Below, in pieces: positions 5,631 to 12,133 of a DNA stretch of 16,186 bases. Origin of the DNA: CAYUHZ01 sp964444625. GTDB taxonomy: Bacteria; Patescibacteriota; Patescibacteriia; Patescibacteriales; GWC2-42-12. The DNA lies in the NCBI GenBank assembly GCA_964444625.1, contig CAYUHZ010000018.1, forward strand, positions 1 to 16,186, given 5' to 3'. Every line of letters starts with the position of its first letter. The stretch's first letter is position 1. A program made the position numbers and the translations under genes. Under the pieces are notes generated by a model, which made no database searches, was not told the origin of the DNA, and worked only from the letters and a program-made list of their open reading frames with translations.

Positions 5631-8600
5631 ATGACCAAGCGGCGAGTGTTAATTTTTTTAACTATATTCTTGATTGTTGGCTCTTTTTTTGGTCGCTTCT
5701 TTTTTGAAGAAGGGGCAAGCGCATCAAACCATCCGGTCATCATCTCGCAGATTATGATCGGTCAGAATGGGGCGGCAAACAATGAATTCATAGAACTTTA
5801 TAATACAACCGGACAAGACGTTGATCTGTCCGGTTTTAGCTTGAGGAAAAAAACTCAATCAGGCGCAGAAAGTGCCTTGGTTAGCTCCGCCAAATTTTCC
5901 GGCACGATCCCGGCTTATGGATTTTTTTTGATCGCTCACGCCAATTATCAGGCGGCAATTAGCGCCGACTTGCCTTATTCATCGGCCAGTTATTTTATCT
6001 CTGCCAATAATTCGGTTTTATTATATAATTCAAGCGGATTGTTGTTGGACGCTGTCGGCTATGGCGGAGCTATTTTTTTTGAGACCCAAGCAGCGTCAGA
6101 GCCAGCGGCCGGCCAAAGCATCTCTCGCAAGATTTATAACAGCACAATGCAAGACAGCGACAATAACGCCAATGATTTTGAGCTGATCTTGTCGCCATTT
6201 CCCAGAAACAGCCTGAATTCAAGGTTATCGCCCATTGCGGCCGGCGAAGAATATTCTAACGATACTAATAACTCTGAGCCGATTGAGACGAGAGTACCTG
6301 ACAATCAAGCAAGCAGTGCTATTGTTCAATTTCCGACAGCAACTCGTTTTACCCCAGGCCAAATTTTGATCAACGAATTCGTATCAGACCCAGCGGACGG
6401 AGAAACAGAGTGGCTGGAACTGTGCAATGCCACAAATCAAAAAATTGATCTGTCCGGCTGGATCATTGAAGAAGGCGGCGGAGCCAAGACTAAGATTAAC
6501 GGTTTTATAGAAAGTAACCAGCAACGCTATTTGGTATTGGAAAAAATCAGCGGCAATCTCAACAATAGCGGCGATTTGATAATTCTGCGCGATCCAGCAG
6601 GCAATATCATTGACCAAGTGTCTTATGGCAATTGGCAAGATGGAAATTTCTCTGATAATGCGCCATCAGTATCTGATCCGGCAAGCGTTGCCAGAATTTA
6701 TGATTGCCGCGGCAGTTTCAATAATGCTCTGGATTTTTCAGCGACTATCAAGCCGACTAAGGGCGGAGCCAATATAATCTTAGCCGATCAGGAGGAAGAT
6801 CAAATGGAAAAAATCGAAGCTTATGATTATAATAATAATGTTTATTTATCAGAATTGCTCCCCAATCCGGAAACTCCTGATTCCGAGGGTGAGTTTATTG
6901 AACTGTATAACAATAGCGACAAGGCGGTAAATTTGCATGGCTGGAAAATAAGCGATTTAAGCGGAGCGAAAATATTTTTGGAAAAAGCCGCTACTAGCAC
7001 AGTTTTGTCCCCTTGGTCTTTTTTGGCGATTTTCCGTCCGCAAAGCAAGATTGCTTTAAATAACGGCAGTGAAACAGTAAATCTTTTCCGTCCGGCAGAA
7101 GACAGGCCTTTTCGTTCGGTAAAATATGAAAAAACGGAAGAGGGAGAGAGTTATAATTTGGATCTGGAATGCATCAAATCTGGGCAAGCGAACTGTTTGT
7201 GGCGCTGGAGCAAAACAGTTACTCCGGGGGAAGCAAATATTTTTTCAACGTCTAACCGGCCTCCAGTAGCTTATTTTTCTTGTCCGGAAAGCACCCTAGT
7301 CGGACAACCGGTTTTGTTTGACAGCGAAGACAGCATTGATCTTGACGAAGATAAACTGAGTTTTGCCTGGGATTTTGGCGACGGATCAAAAAACGTCTTA
7401 GACAACCCCGAACATACCTATTTTAAAGCTGGAACCTACAAAATAAAACTCGTCGTCAGCGACGGCAAGAGCGAAGCAAGAAAAGAAAAAAGCATAGTGG
7501 TGCTGGCAGATAAAAATTTCGCGCCCACCAGCAAAACCATGCAGCAAAATTCAGCAAGTGTTCCGTCCTTATTATTCAATGAAATTTTGCCCAACCCGAT
7601 TGGCTCGGACGCGGAATTAGAATGGATAGAATTAAAAAATCACGATAATATTGAAATCAGTTTGGCCGGTTGGAAAATAGAAGCAGTGGATAGCGGCAAG
7701 AAATATATATTTCCTCAGAATCTGAAGTTGAATCGGGGCGGATATTTTTTACTGGAGAGAGGAGCCAGTAAACTAACCTTAAATAACGACCGAGGGGCTT
7801 TTCGTCTTTATAGCGATCTTGACGAACTGGCCGATGAATTGGCATACGGCAAAGTAATTGAAGGAGAATCATACGCCAGAGGAGAAAATGGCAAATGGTT
7901 TTGGACAACCAAAATAACTCCCGGCGAAGATAATATTATTCAAGTAGCTAGCAGCCAAGGGTCAAAGACCGCGCAACCACAAGTTAAGGGCGTTCGTCTT
8001 GATCCGGCTATCGATCTTGATTATTTTAGTTTAACCGAAATTAAAGAAAAAGAAATCGGCGAAAAGATAGCAACTAGGGGATTGGTGGCGGTGGAGCCGG
8101 GGATTTTGGGCGCGCAATTTTTTTATTTGGTTAGCTCTCCCGATGAAGCGACCAGCTCGGTCGGCATTCAGATTTATAATTATAAAAAAGAATTTCCCCA
8201 GCTCAAAGTCGGCGACTATTTGGAAGTAAGCGGAGTAATCGCGCAAAGCGGAGGTGAATTGAGAATAAAAACAGCAAACAAGGAAAATATGAGGATGATT
8301 GAACACAGAGCGGAGCCGATACCGCAGAAATTTGCTTGCGATGAGCTTGACGACGACAATCTTGGCCAGTTGATAGTTTTGGCCGGAACAATCACAGACA
8401 AAAAATCGTCAACTATTTACCTTGACGACGGTAGCGATGAAGTTTTGGTTTATTTAAAGAAAACCGCAGGCATTAACACCAAATCAATCAGAGAAGGAGA
8501 CAGTTATTCTATCGCCGGCATTGTTAGCAGGACAGCTTCCGGCATTAGGTTGTTGCCAAGATCAAATCAAGATTTTGTCTTATTAGAAAATGAAGAGCCA

Positions 8601-8780
8601 GAACTGGGCTTAATCAAAACAACTGTTTTAGGCGAACTGCCCGCAACCACCACTTGGCTGTTGGAAGGGAGAAATAAACAGCGAGAAGAGCTCAAATATT
8701 GGCTGGTTTTAGTTTTTACCTGTTTGGTTCTTGTTGCTGTTTGGTTGGTTAGAAATAATCGTTCAAAAAAGGCAGTTTGA
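5631..8780 (+). CDS. Secreted, membrane-anchored multi lamin-tail/PKD/OB-fold protein
   Basis: This 1049-residue protein starts with a signal peptide (MTKRR, then a hydrophobic stretch to about residue 22) and ends with a transmembrane helix (about 1022-1040) and a basic tail, so it should be exported and anchored at the C-terminus. Between them are four lamin-tail (LTD) domains at about 36-170, 244-380, 404-540 and 646-780, each with the (NE)F/LxxxP...ExExxELxN...LxGW pattern. A PKD domain lies at about 543-627 (PVAYFSC...FAWDFGDGS...HTYFKAGTYKIKLVVSDG). Two OB-fold-like units at about 800-890 and 900-985 resemble the YhcR/ExeM-type OB fold. No nuclease domain or sortase LPxTG motif is visible. 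The frame is open 14 codons upstream, but a hairpin there and the signal peptide favour the ATG at 5631. The function is unknown; surface adhesion or nucleic-acid capture is inference. Confidence 0.85.
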   Translation: MTKRRVLIFLTIFLIVGSFFGRFFFEEGASASNHPVIISQIMIGQNGAANNEFIELYNTTGQDVDLSGFSLRKKTQSGAESALVSSAKFSGTIPAYGFFLIAHANYQAAISADLPYSSASYFISANNSVLLYNSSGLLLDAVGYGGAIFFETQAASEPAAGQSISRKIYNSTMQDSDNNANDFELILSPFPRNSLNSRLSPIAAGEEYSNDTNNSEPIETRVPDNQASSAIVQFPTATRFTPGQILINEFVSDPADGETEWLELCNATNQKIDLSGWIIEEGGGAKTKINGFIESNQQRYLVLEKISGNLNNSGDLIILRDPAGNIIDQVSYGNWQDGNFSDNAPSVSDPASVARIYDCRGSFNNALDFSATIKPTKGGANIILADQEEDQMEKIEAYDYNNNVYLSELLPNPETPDSEGEFIELYNNSDKAVNLHGWKISDLSGAKIFLEKAATSTVLSPWSFLAIFRPQSKIALNNGSETVNLFRPAEDRPFRSVKYEKTEEGESYNLDLECIKSGQANCLWRWSKTVTPGEANIFSTSNRPPVAYFSCPESTLVGQPVLFDSEDSIDLDEDKLSFAWDFGDGSKNVLDNPEHTYFKAGTYKIKLVVSDGKSEARKEKSIVVLADKNFAPTSKTMQQNSASVPSLLFNEILPNPIGSDAELEWIELKNHDNIEISLAGWKIEAVDSGKKYIFPQNLKLNRGGYFLLERGASKLTLNNDRGAFRLYSDLDELADELAYGKVIEGESYARGENGKWFWTTKITPGEDNIIQVASSQGSKTAQPQVKGVRLDPAIDLDYFSLTEIKEKEIGEKIATRGLVAVEPGILGAQFFYLVSSPDEATSSVGIQIYNYKKEFPQLKVGDYLEVSGVIAQSGGELRIKTANKENMRMIEHRAEPIPQKFACDELDDDNLGQLIVLAGTITDKKSSTIYLDDGSDEVLVYLKKTAGINTKSIREGDSYSIAGIVSRTASGIRLLPRSNQDFVLLENEEPELGLIKTTVLGELPATTTWLLEGRNKQREELKYWLVLVFTCLVLVAVWLVRNNRSKKAV

Positions 8781-8963
8781 CTGGTTCGACCGAAAAAAGA
8801 CTATTTGGCTTAAGTTAAATTTTTGGCGCCTGATTTACCAAAAAATTTGGCAAATCATTTTGAATCTATTTTTGCGATTCATTCTCCCATGAATGCGCAA
8901 CAGATTCTTTGGAATTGTGCTACTGCCATCGATGGAATTATTGGTATTTAGTTTTTCCGCCCC
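8781..8963. other. Spacer with a weak hairpin after the surface protein
   Basis: No gene is seen. GATTTACCAAA and TTTGGCAAATC (8832-8842 and 8846-8856) form two 5-bp stem blocks with one A/C mismatch and a three-base loop, followed by ATTTT. This may be a weak terminator for the surface-protein gene. A second 6-bp stem, TGAATC/GATTCA, follows a few bases later. Confidence 0.35.
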
Positions 8964-8992
8964 TTTAATCATGGTTTTTTTTCTGTTATAAT
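8964..8992 (+). promoter_or_regulatory. Candidate alaX promoter, possibly leaderless
   Basis: A perfect TATAAT lies at 8987-8992, only six bases before the ATG at 8999. The -35 position at 17-base spacing (8964-8969, TTTAAT) is weak. If this -10 is used, the start of transcription would fall on or next to the start codon, giving a leaderless mRNA. Confidence 0.4.
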
Positions 8993-8998
8993 AATTTT

Positions 8999-9442
8999 AT
9001 GAAAGAAAACATTGATCCAGGCATGCATACCGCCGAACATATCCTGAACCAAACTATGATAAGATTGTTTGCTTGCAAGCGTTGTTTTTCTGCTCATATT
9101 GAGAAAAAGAAATCAAAATGCGACTATTATTTTGACAGGAATTTAACAGCCGAAGAATTGTTGAAGCTTGAAGCCGGAGTAAACGAGGCGTTAAAGAGCA
9201 ATTTGCCGGTAACCGAAGAAATTGTGACACTGGAAGAGGCAATGAAAAATTTTGACTTGAAAAGGGTGCCAGATGGTCAAATGAAAATTAGGATAATAAG
9301 AATTGGCGATTACGATGCCACAACTTGCATCGGCAATCATGTCCATAACACAAAGCAGATAGGTGGGTTTAAAATTATTTCCACCGATTGTAATGAAGGG
9401 ATTCTGAGGATAAGATACAAACTGGAAAATTACAAATTTTGA
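8999..9442 (+). CDS. Stand-alone alanyl-tRNA editing protein (AlaX type)
   Basis: AlaX proteins hydrolyse Ser (or Gly) wrongly attached to tRNA-Ala and are free-standing relatives of the editing domain of AlaRS and ThrRS. The 147-residue sequence carries the two zinc-binding signatures of this fold: HTAEH at 10-14 (HxxxH) and CIGNH at 110-114 (CxxxH). The segment PDGQMKIRIIRIGDYDATTC leads into the second motif as in AlaRS, and GGFKIIST follows it. It is small enough to be the short AlaX class, lacking the glycine-rich linker and C-terminal parts of AlaRS. An alternative is a ThrRS-like editing fragment, but the spacing of the motifs fits AlaX. The gene is preceded by a TATAAT almost touching the start codon and no Shine-Dalgarno sequence. 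It ends in TGA, supporting the standard stop assignment. Confidence 0.88.
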   Translation: MKENIDPGMHTAEHILNQTMIRLFACKRCFSAHIEKKKSKCDYYFDRNLTAEELLKLEAGVNEALKSNLPVTEEIVTLEEAMKNFDLKRVPDGQMKIRIIRIGDYDATTCIGNHVHNTKQIGGFKIISTDCNEGILRIRYKLENYKF

Positions 9443-9551
9443 ACTTAAAACGCCTTACCGGCTTTATTTTTTAGTTGGCACGAGAATTTAGAACATTTGA
9501 TTTAAAATTATTTGATTTAGATATTAGAATTAAGAATTTAACAACAAAGAT

Positions 9552-10466
9552 ATGTTAAAATCAGAAATTCGCAAAGATTATTTTCAAAATAAATATGTTC
9601 TACTCACGCCCAAGAGATTGCAACGCCCCCATGATATCAACGAAGAAACTATTATTTCACGTACCGGTGTTTGCCCGTTTTGCCCCGATAGCGTGAAAAG
9701 CAAGAATATTTTAGAAGAAATTAAAATCGGAACCGATAGAATCATCAGTATCAAGAATATTTATCCGGCAGTATCTTTGACCAATCGCCATGCTTATGGC
9801 GAGCAGGAAGTGGTAATTGAAACCAGAGATCATAACAAAGAATTGTCCGACTTGAAAGAAGGGCAGATTGAACATGTCCTGCGGATGTATGCCAAAAGGA
9901 CGGAGATTATTAGCTGCAATAAAAGCATTGATTATATTTTGTGTTTTAAAAACCAGGGCTCAAAAGCGGGAGCTTCTATCGTACATGCCCATTCGCAGAT
10001 ATTTGCCACCGAATTGTTGCCGCCCGACATTGCCCATGAGTTGGAAGATGCCAGAACTTATTATGGTAATCATGGCAGCTGCGTTTATTGCGATATTATT
10101 AAAAAAGAAATGTCTTCTCCAAGAAAAATTTATGAAGACAAGTGTCTTGCGGTTTTTGCTCCCTATGCCAGTCGTTTCCACTACGAAGTTTGGATTTTTA
10201 CCAAGAGGCATTTGGATAACATCACTAAGTTTAATAGCAAAGAATTTGCTTCAACCGCTAAAATTCTGAAAAAAATTCTAAATAAATTAAAAGATATTGA
10301 TTTATCTTTCAACTATTTCTTGCATCAAGCGGTATCATGCAGCGATCAGCATTTTTATTTAAAAATACAGCCACGCGATAGCGTTTGGGCCGGGGTAGAG
10401 CTTGGTTCCGGCTTGGTTATTAATTCGGTTTTGCCTGAAGAAGCAGCAGGGTATTATCAGGGGTAG
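9552..10466 (+). CDS. Galactose-1-phosphate uridylyltransferase-like protein (GalT/HIT superfamily)
   Basis: GalT exchanges UMP between UDP-glucose and galactose-1-phosphate through a uridylyl-histidine intermediate. The 304-residue sequence has two zinc-type CxxC motifs, CPFC at 41-44 and CVYC at 177-180, and the catalytic HxHxQ at 145-149 (HAHSQ), where the second His is the expected nucleophile. Before it comes NQGSKAGASI, and the C-terminal half has the second HIT-like repeat with HFYLKIQPR. Classical GalT has HPHGQ; the HAHSQ variant and the shorter length fit archaeal/CPR-type GalT or the related DUF4931/sugar-nucleotide phosphorylase branch, so the exact substrate is uncertain. No other Leloir gene is in the window. 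Upstream, TTGATT (9497-9502) and GATATT (9520-9525) are 17 bases apart and could form a weak promoter; no Shine-Dalgarno sequence is present. Confidence 0.85.
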   Translation: MLKSEIRKDYFQNKYVLLTPKRLQRPHDINEETIISRTGVCPFCPDSVKSKNILEEIKIGTDRIISIKNIYPAVSLTNRHAYGEQEVVIETRDHNKELSDLKEGQIEHVLRMYAKRTEIISCNKSIDYILCFKNQGSKAGASIVHAHSQIFATELLPPDIAHELEDARTYYGNHGSCVYCDIIKKEMSSPRKIYEDKCLAVFAPYASRFHYEVWIFTKRHLDNITKFNSKEFASTAKILKKILNKLKDIDLSFNYFLHQAVSCSDQHFYLKIQPRDSVWAGVELGSGLVINSVLPEEAAGYYQG

Positions 10467-10542
10467 TTTTTATTTTATAAGCGCTCACTATTCAAAAATC
10501 AATTTTTTAAATCATTTATTCCTTATAGGCTTGACTTGAGGT

Positions 10543-10584
10543 TTCCTTGCAAGGAAGAGTTTGAGAAACCATTGGTTTCTCAAA
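10543..10584. repeat. Two adjacent palindromes downstream of galT-like gene
   Basis: TTCCTTGCAAGGAA (10543-10556) is a perfect 14-bp palindrome. Directly after it, TTTGAGAAACC (10560-10570) and GGTTTCTCAAA (10574-10584) pair perfectly around an ATT loop; the second is followed by TAAAAAAATTTT. The second hairpin could act as terminator of the upstream gene, although the following tract is A-rich before the T-rich part. Confidence 0.7.
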
Positions 10585-10606
10585 TAAAAAAATTTTCCTT
10601 GGGATA

Positions 10607-10670
10607 CCTCGTGGGCTTGCCCCGAGGTAGTTCATTAATTCCTCTTGGGTTTGCCCTGAGGTAATTCATT
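10607..10670. repeat. Two direct copies of a 30-bp hairpin-forming repeat (period 34)
   Basis: Copy one (10607-10636) and copy two (10641-10670) agree at 26 of 30 positions, and both end in TTCATT. Each copy folds on itself: CCTCG..GGG/CCCCGAGG in the first and CCTC..GGG/CCC.GAGG in the second, with four-base loops. The structure and spacing resemble dispersed palindromic intergenic elements; whether other copies exist in the genome cannot be seen here. Confidence 0.7.
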
Positions 10671-10714
10671 TAAAACGGACACTTGTCCAATATGAGGCGG
10701 ACTGATACATGCCC

Positions 10715-10743
10715 TTGACATCATCACTCTTTTAAAATAAAAT
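10715..10743 (+). promoter_or_regulatory. Promoter of nusA
   Basis: A perfect -35 TTGACA (10715-10720) is followed after exactly 17 bases by TAAAAT (10738-10743, five of six matches). This is the best sigma-70-type promoter in the window. Transcription would start near 10750, some 62 bases before the nusA ATG. A short inverted repeat, GGACA-CT-TGTCC (10677-10688), lies 26 bases upstream of the -35. Confidence 0.7.
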
Positions 10744-10749
10744 AAAGTT

Positions 10750-10784
10750 AGGCTAGATGTATTTATTACAATCTAGCCTTTTTT
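10750..10784 (+). terminator. Terminator-shaped hairpin in the nusA leader
   Basis: AGGCTAGAT (10750-10758) and ATCTAGCCT (10771-10779) form a perfect 9-bp stem with a 12-base loop, followed by a run of T (10779-10784). It has the shape of an intrinsic terminator. It begins at the transcription start predicted from the nusA promoter and ends 27 bases before the nusA ATG. It could be a leader attenuator, a 5' stabilising stem, or a stop for read-through from the left. Confidence 0.65.
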
Positions 10785-10811
10785 CTTAATTAATAGTTAA
10801 AGATAAATTTT

Positions 10812-12077
10812 ATGTCTGAAATAATCAGCGCAATGAAGCAAATTTGCGATGAAAAAGGATTGAGCATGGACGCGGTTATTGCTACCATTGAAGCGGCCCT
10901 CGCGGCGGCCTATCGCAAGGATTTTGGCGAAAAAAATCAAAATATCAAAGTTCAATTTGATCCAGAAACGGGAAAATCCAAGGTTTATGATGTAAAAACC
11001 GTAGTAGAAGATATGCCTGAAGAACTGGAAACCGAAGACGGCAATGTGCCCGAAGGAGAAAAAGCCGGAGAATACTCGTCAAAAACACCAGCCCAAGAGG
11101 AAGGTGAAATTAAAGCCGAAGCAGTGAAAAAAATAGCAGAAGAACAGTCTGGCGAGACCTTAACAGAGGAAGTGCGACGTTTTAACCCCAAAACCGAGAT
11201 TCAAATCAAAGACGCTAAGTTAATGAAAAAAACCGCTAAAGTAGGGGACGAAATCAAGACCAAGCTAGAGGTGCCTGATGAATATGGACGCATGGCAGCC
11301 CAAACAGCCAAGCAGGTTATTATCCAAAAACTGCGAGAAGCGGAGCGAGAAATGGTTTTTAGCGAATTTAAAGATCGCGAACATGAAGTGGTGGCCGGAG
11401 TGGTGCAGCGCCGCGAGGGCAGAAACGTGTTGGTGGATTTAGGCAAATCAGTTGGTATTTTGCCTTACGAAGAACAAATACCAAGCGAAAGATACGTGCC
11501 AGGAGCAAGGGTTAAGATTTATGTCAAAGGCGTTAATATGACTCCGCGCGGTCCAGAAATAGTTTTGTCTCGTACTTCAGATGAAATTTTGAAAAAAGCT
11601 TTTTATCTTGAGATTCCAGAAATTTCCAATGGTTTAGTTGAAGTCAAGGCAGTAGCGCGCGAAGCCGGCAGCCGTTCAAAAGTGGCGGTTATCGCCCTGA
11701 GCGATAGTGTTGACCCGATCGGTTCGTGCGTCGGGCAGAGAGGGGCGAGAATCCAAACGATTATTGCCGAACTGGGGGGAGAAAAGATAGACATTATCGA
11801 ATATAGCGATGAGCCGATTAAGTTTATCGCCAACGCCTTATCACCGGCGAAGATTATCGGCGCGGAAATTGATCAACGGGAGAAAAAAGCTTTAGTAAAA
11901 GTCACCGAAGACCAACTGTCTTTGGCGATTGGCAAGGATGGACAAAACGTCCGTCTAGCCGCTCGTTTGACCGGCTGGAAGATCGATATCGCCGGAGACG
12001 GAGTTAAGAAAAAAGAAGAGGAAGCGGCAGAAGAAAGCGCCGATGAAGAAAAAAGCGAGGATAAAGTCGAAGAATAA
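10812..12077 (+). CDS. nusA: Transcription termination/antitermination factor NusA
   Basis: NusA binds RNA polymerase and nascent RNA to control pausing, termination and antitermination. The 421-residue protein shows the N-terminal polymerase-binding domain (1-66, resuming about 127-190, with AAQTAKQVIIQKLREAERE), the S1 domain (about 190-256, AGVVQRREGRNVLVDLGK), KH1 with VGQRGARIQTI (308-318) and KH2 with IGKDGQNVRLAARLTGWKID (373-392). The E. coli-type C-terminal acidic repeats are absent and replaced by a short acidic tail (about 398-421). Unusual is a charged insert of about 60 residues (67-126, rich in Glu and Lys) in the middle of the N-terminal domain. The gene has its own strong promoter and a leader hairpin, has no Shine-Dalgarno sequence, and is followed 56 bases on by hppA. 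Confidence 0.97.
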   Translation: MSEIISAMKQICDEKGLSMDAVIATIEAALAAAYRKDFGEKNQNIKVQFDPETGKSKVYDVKTVVEDMPEELETEDGNVPEGEKAGEYSSKTPAQEEGEIKAEAVKKIAEEQSGETLTEEVRRFNPKTEIQIKDAKLMKKTAKVGDEIKTKLEVPDEYGRMAAQTAKQVIIQKLREAEREMVFSEFKDREHEVVAGVVQRREGRNVLVDLGKSVGILPYEEQIPSERYVPGARVKIYVKGVNMTPRGPEIVLSRTSDEILKKAFYLEIPEISNGLVEVKAVAREAGSRSKVAVIALSDSVDPIGSCVGQRGARIQTIIAELGGEKIDIIEYSDEPIKFIANALSPAKIIGAEIDQREKKALVKVTEDQLSLAIGKDGQNVRLAARLTGWKIDIAGDGVKKKEEEAAEESADEEKSEDKVEE

Positions 12078-12133
12078 TTGGCGCAGCATTTATAAAATTT
12101 TTAAAAAGTCAAAAAATAATTAAATCAAAATCT

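Noticed and set aside
8781..8830. tRNA-like GGTTCGACC string
   Set aside because: The T-loop-like word is not accompanied by an acceptor stem, anticodon arm or D arm at the right spacing.
8778..9442. UGA recoded as glycine (SR1/Gracilibacteria code)
   Set aside because: The surface protein and alaX both end naturally at TGA after complete domains, and I saw no in-frame TGA inside conserved genes.
10543..10670. CRISPR array
   Set aside because: Only two similar 30-bp copies with a 4-base gap and no spacer-sized unique sequence; no cas genes in the window.
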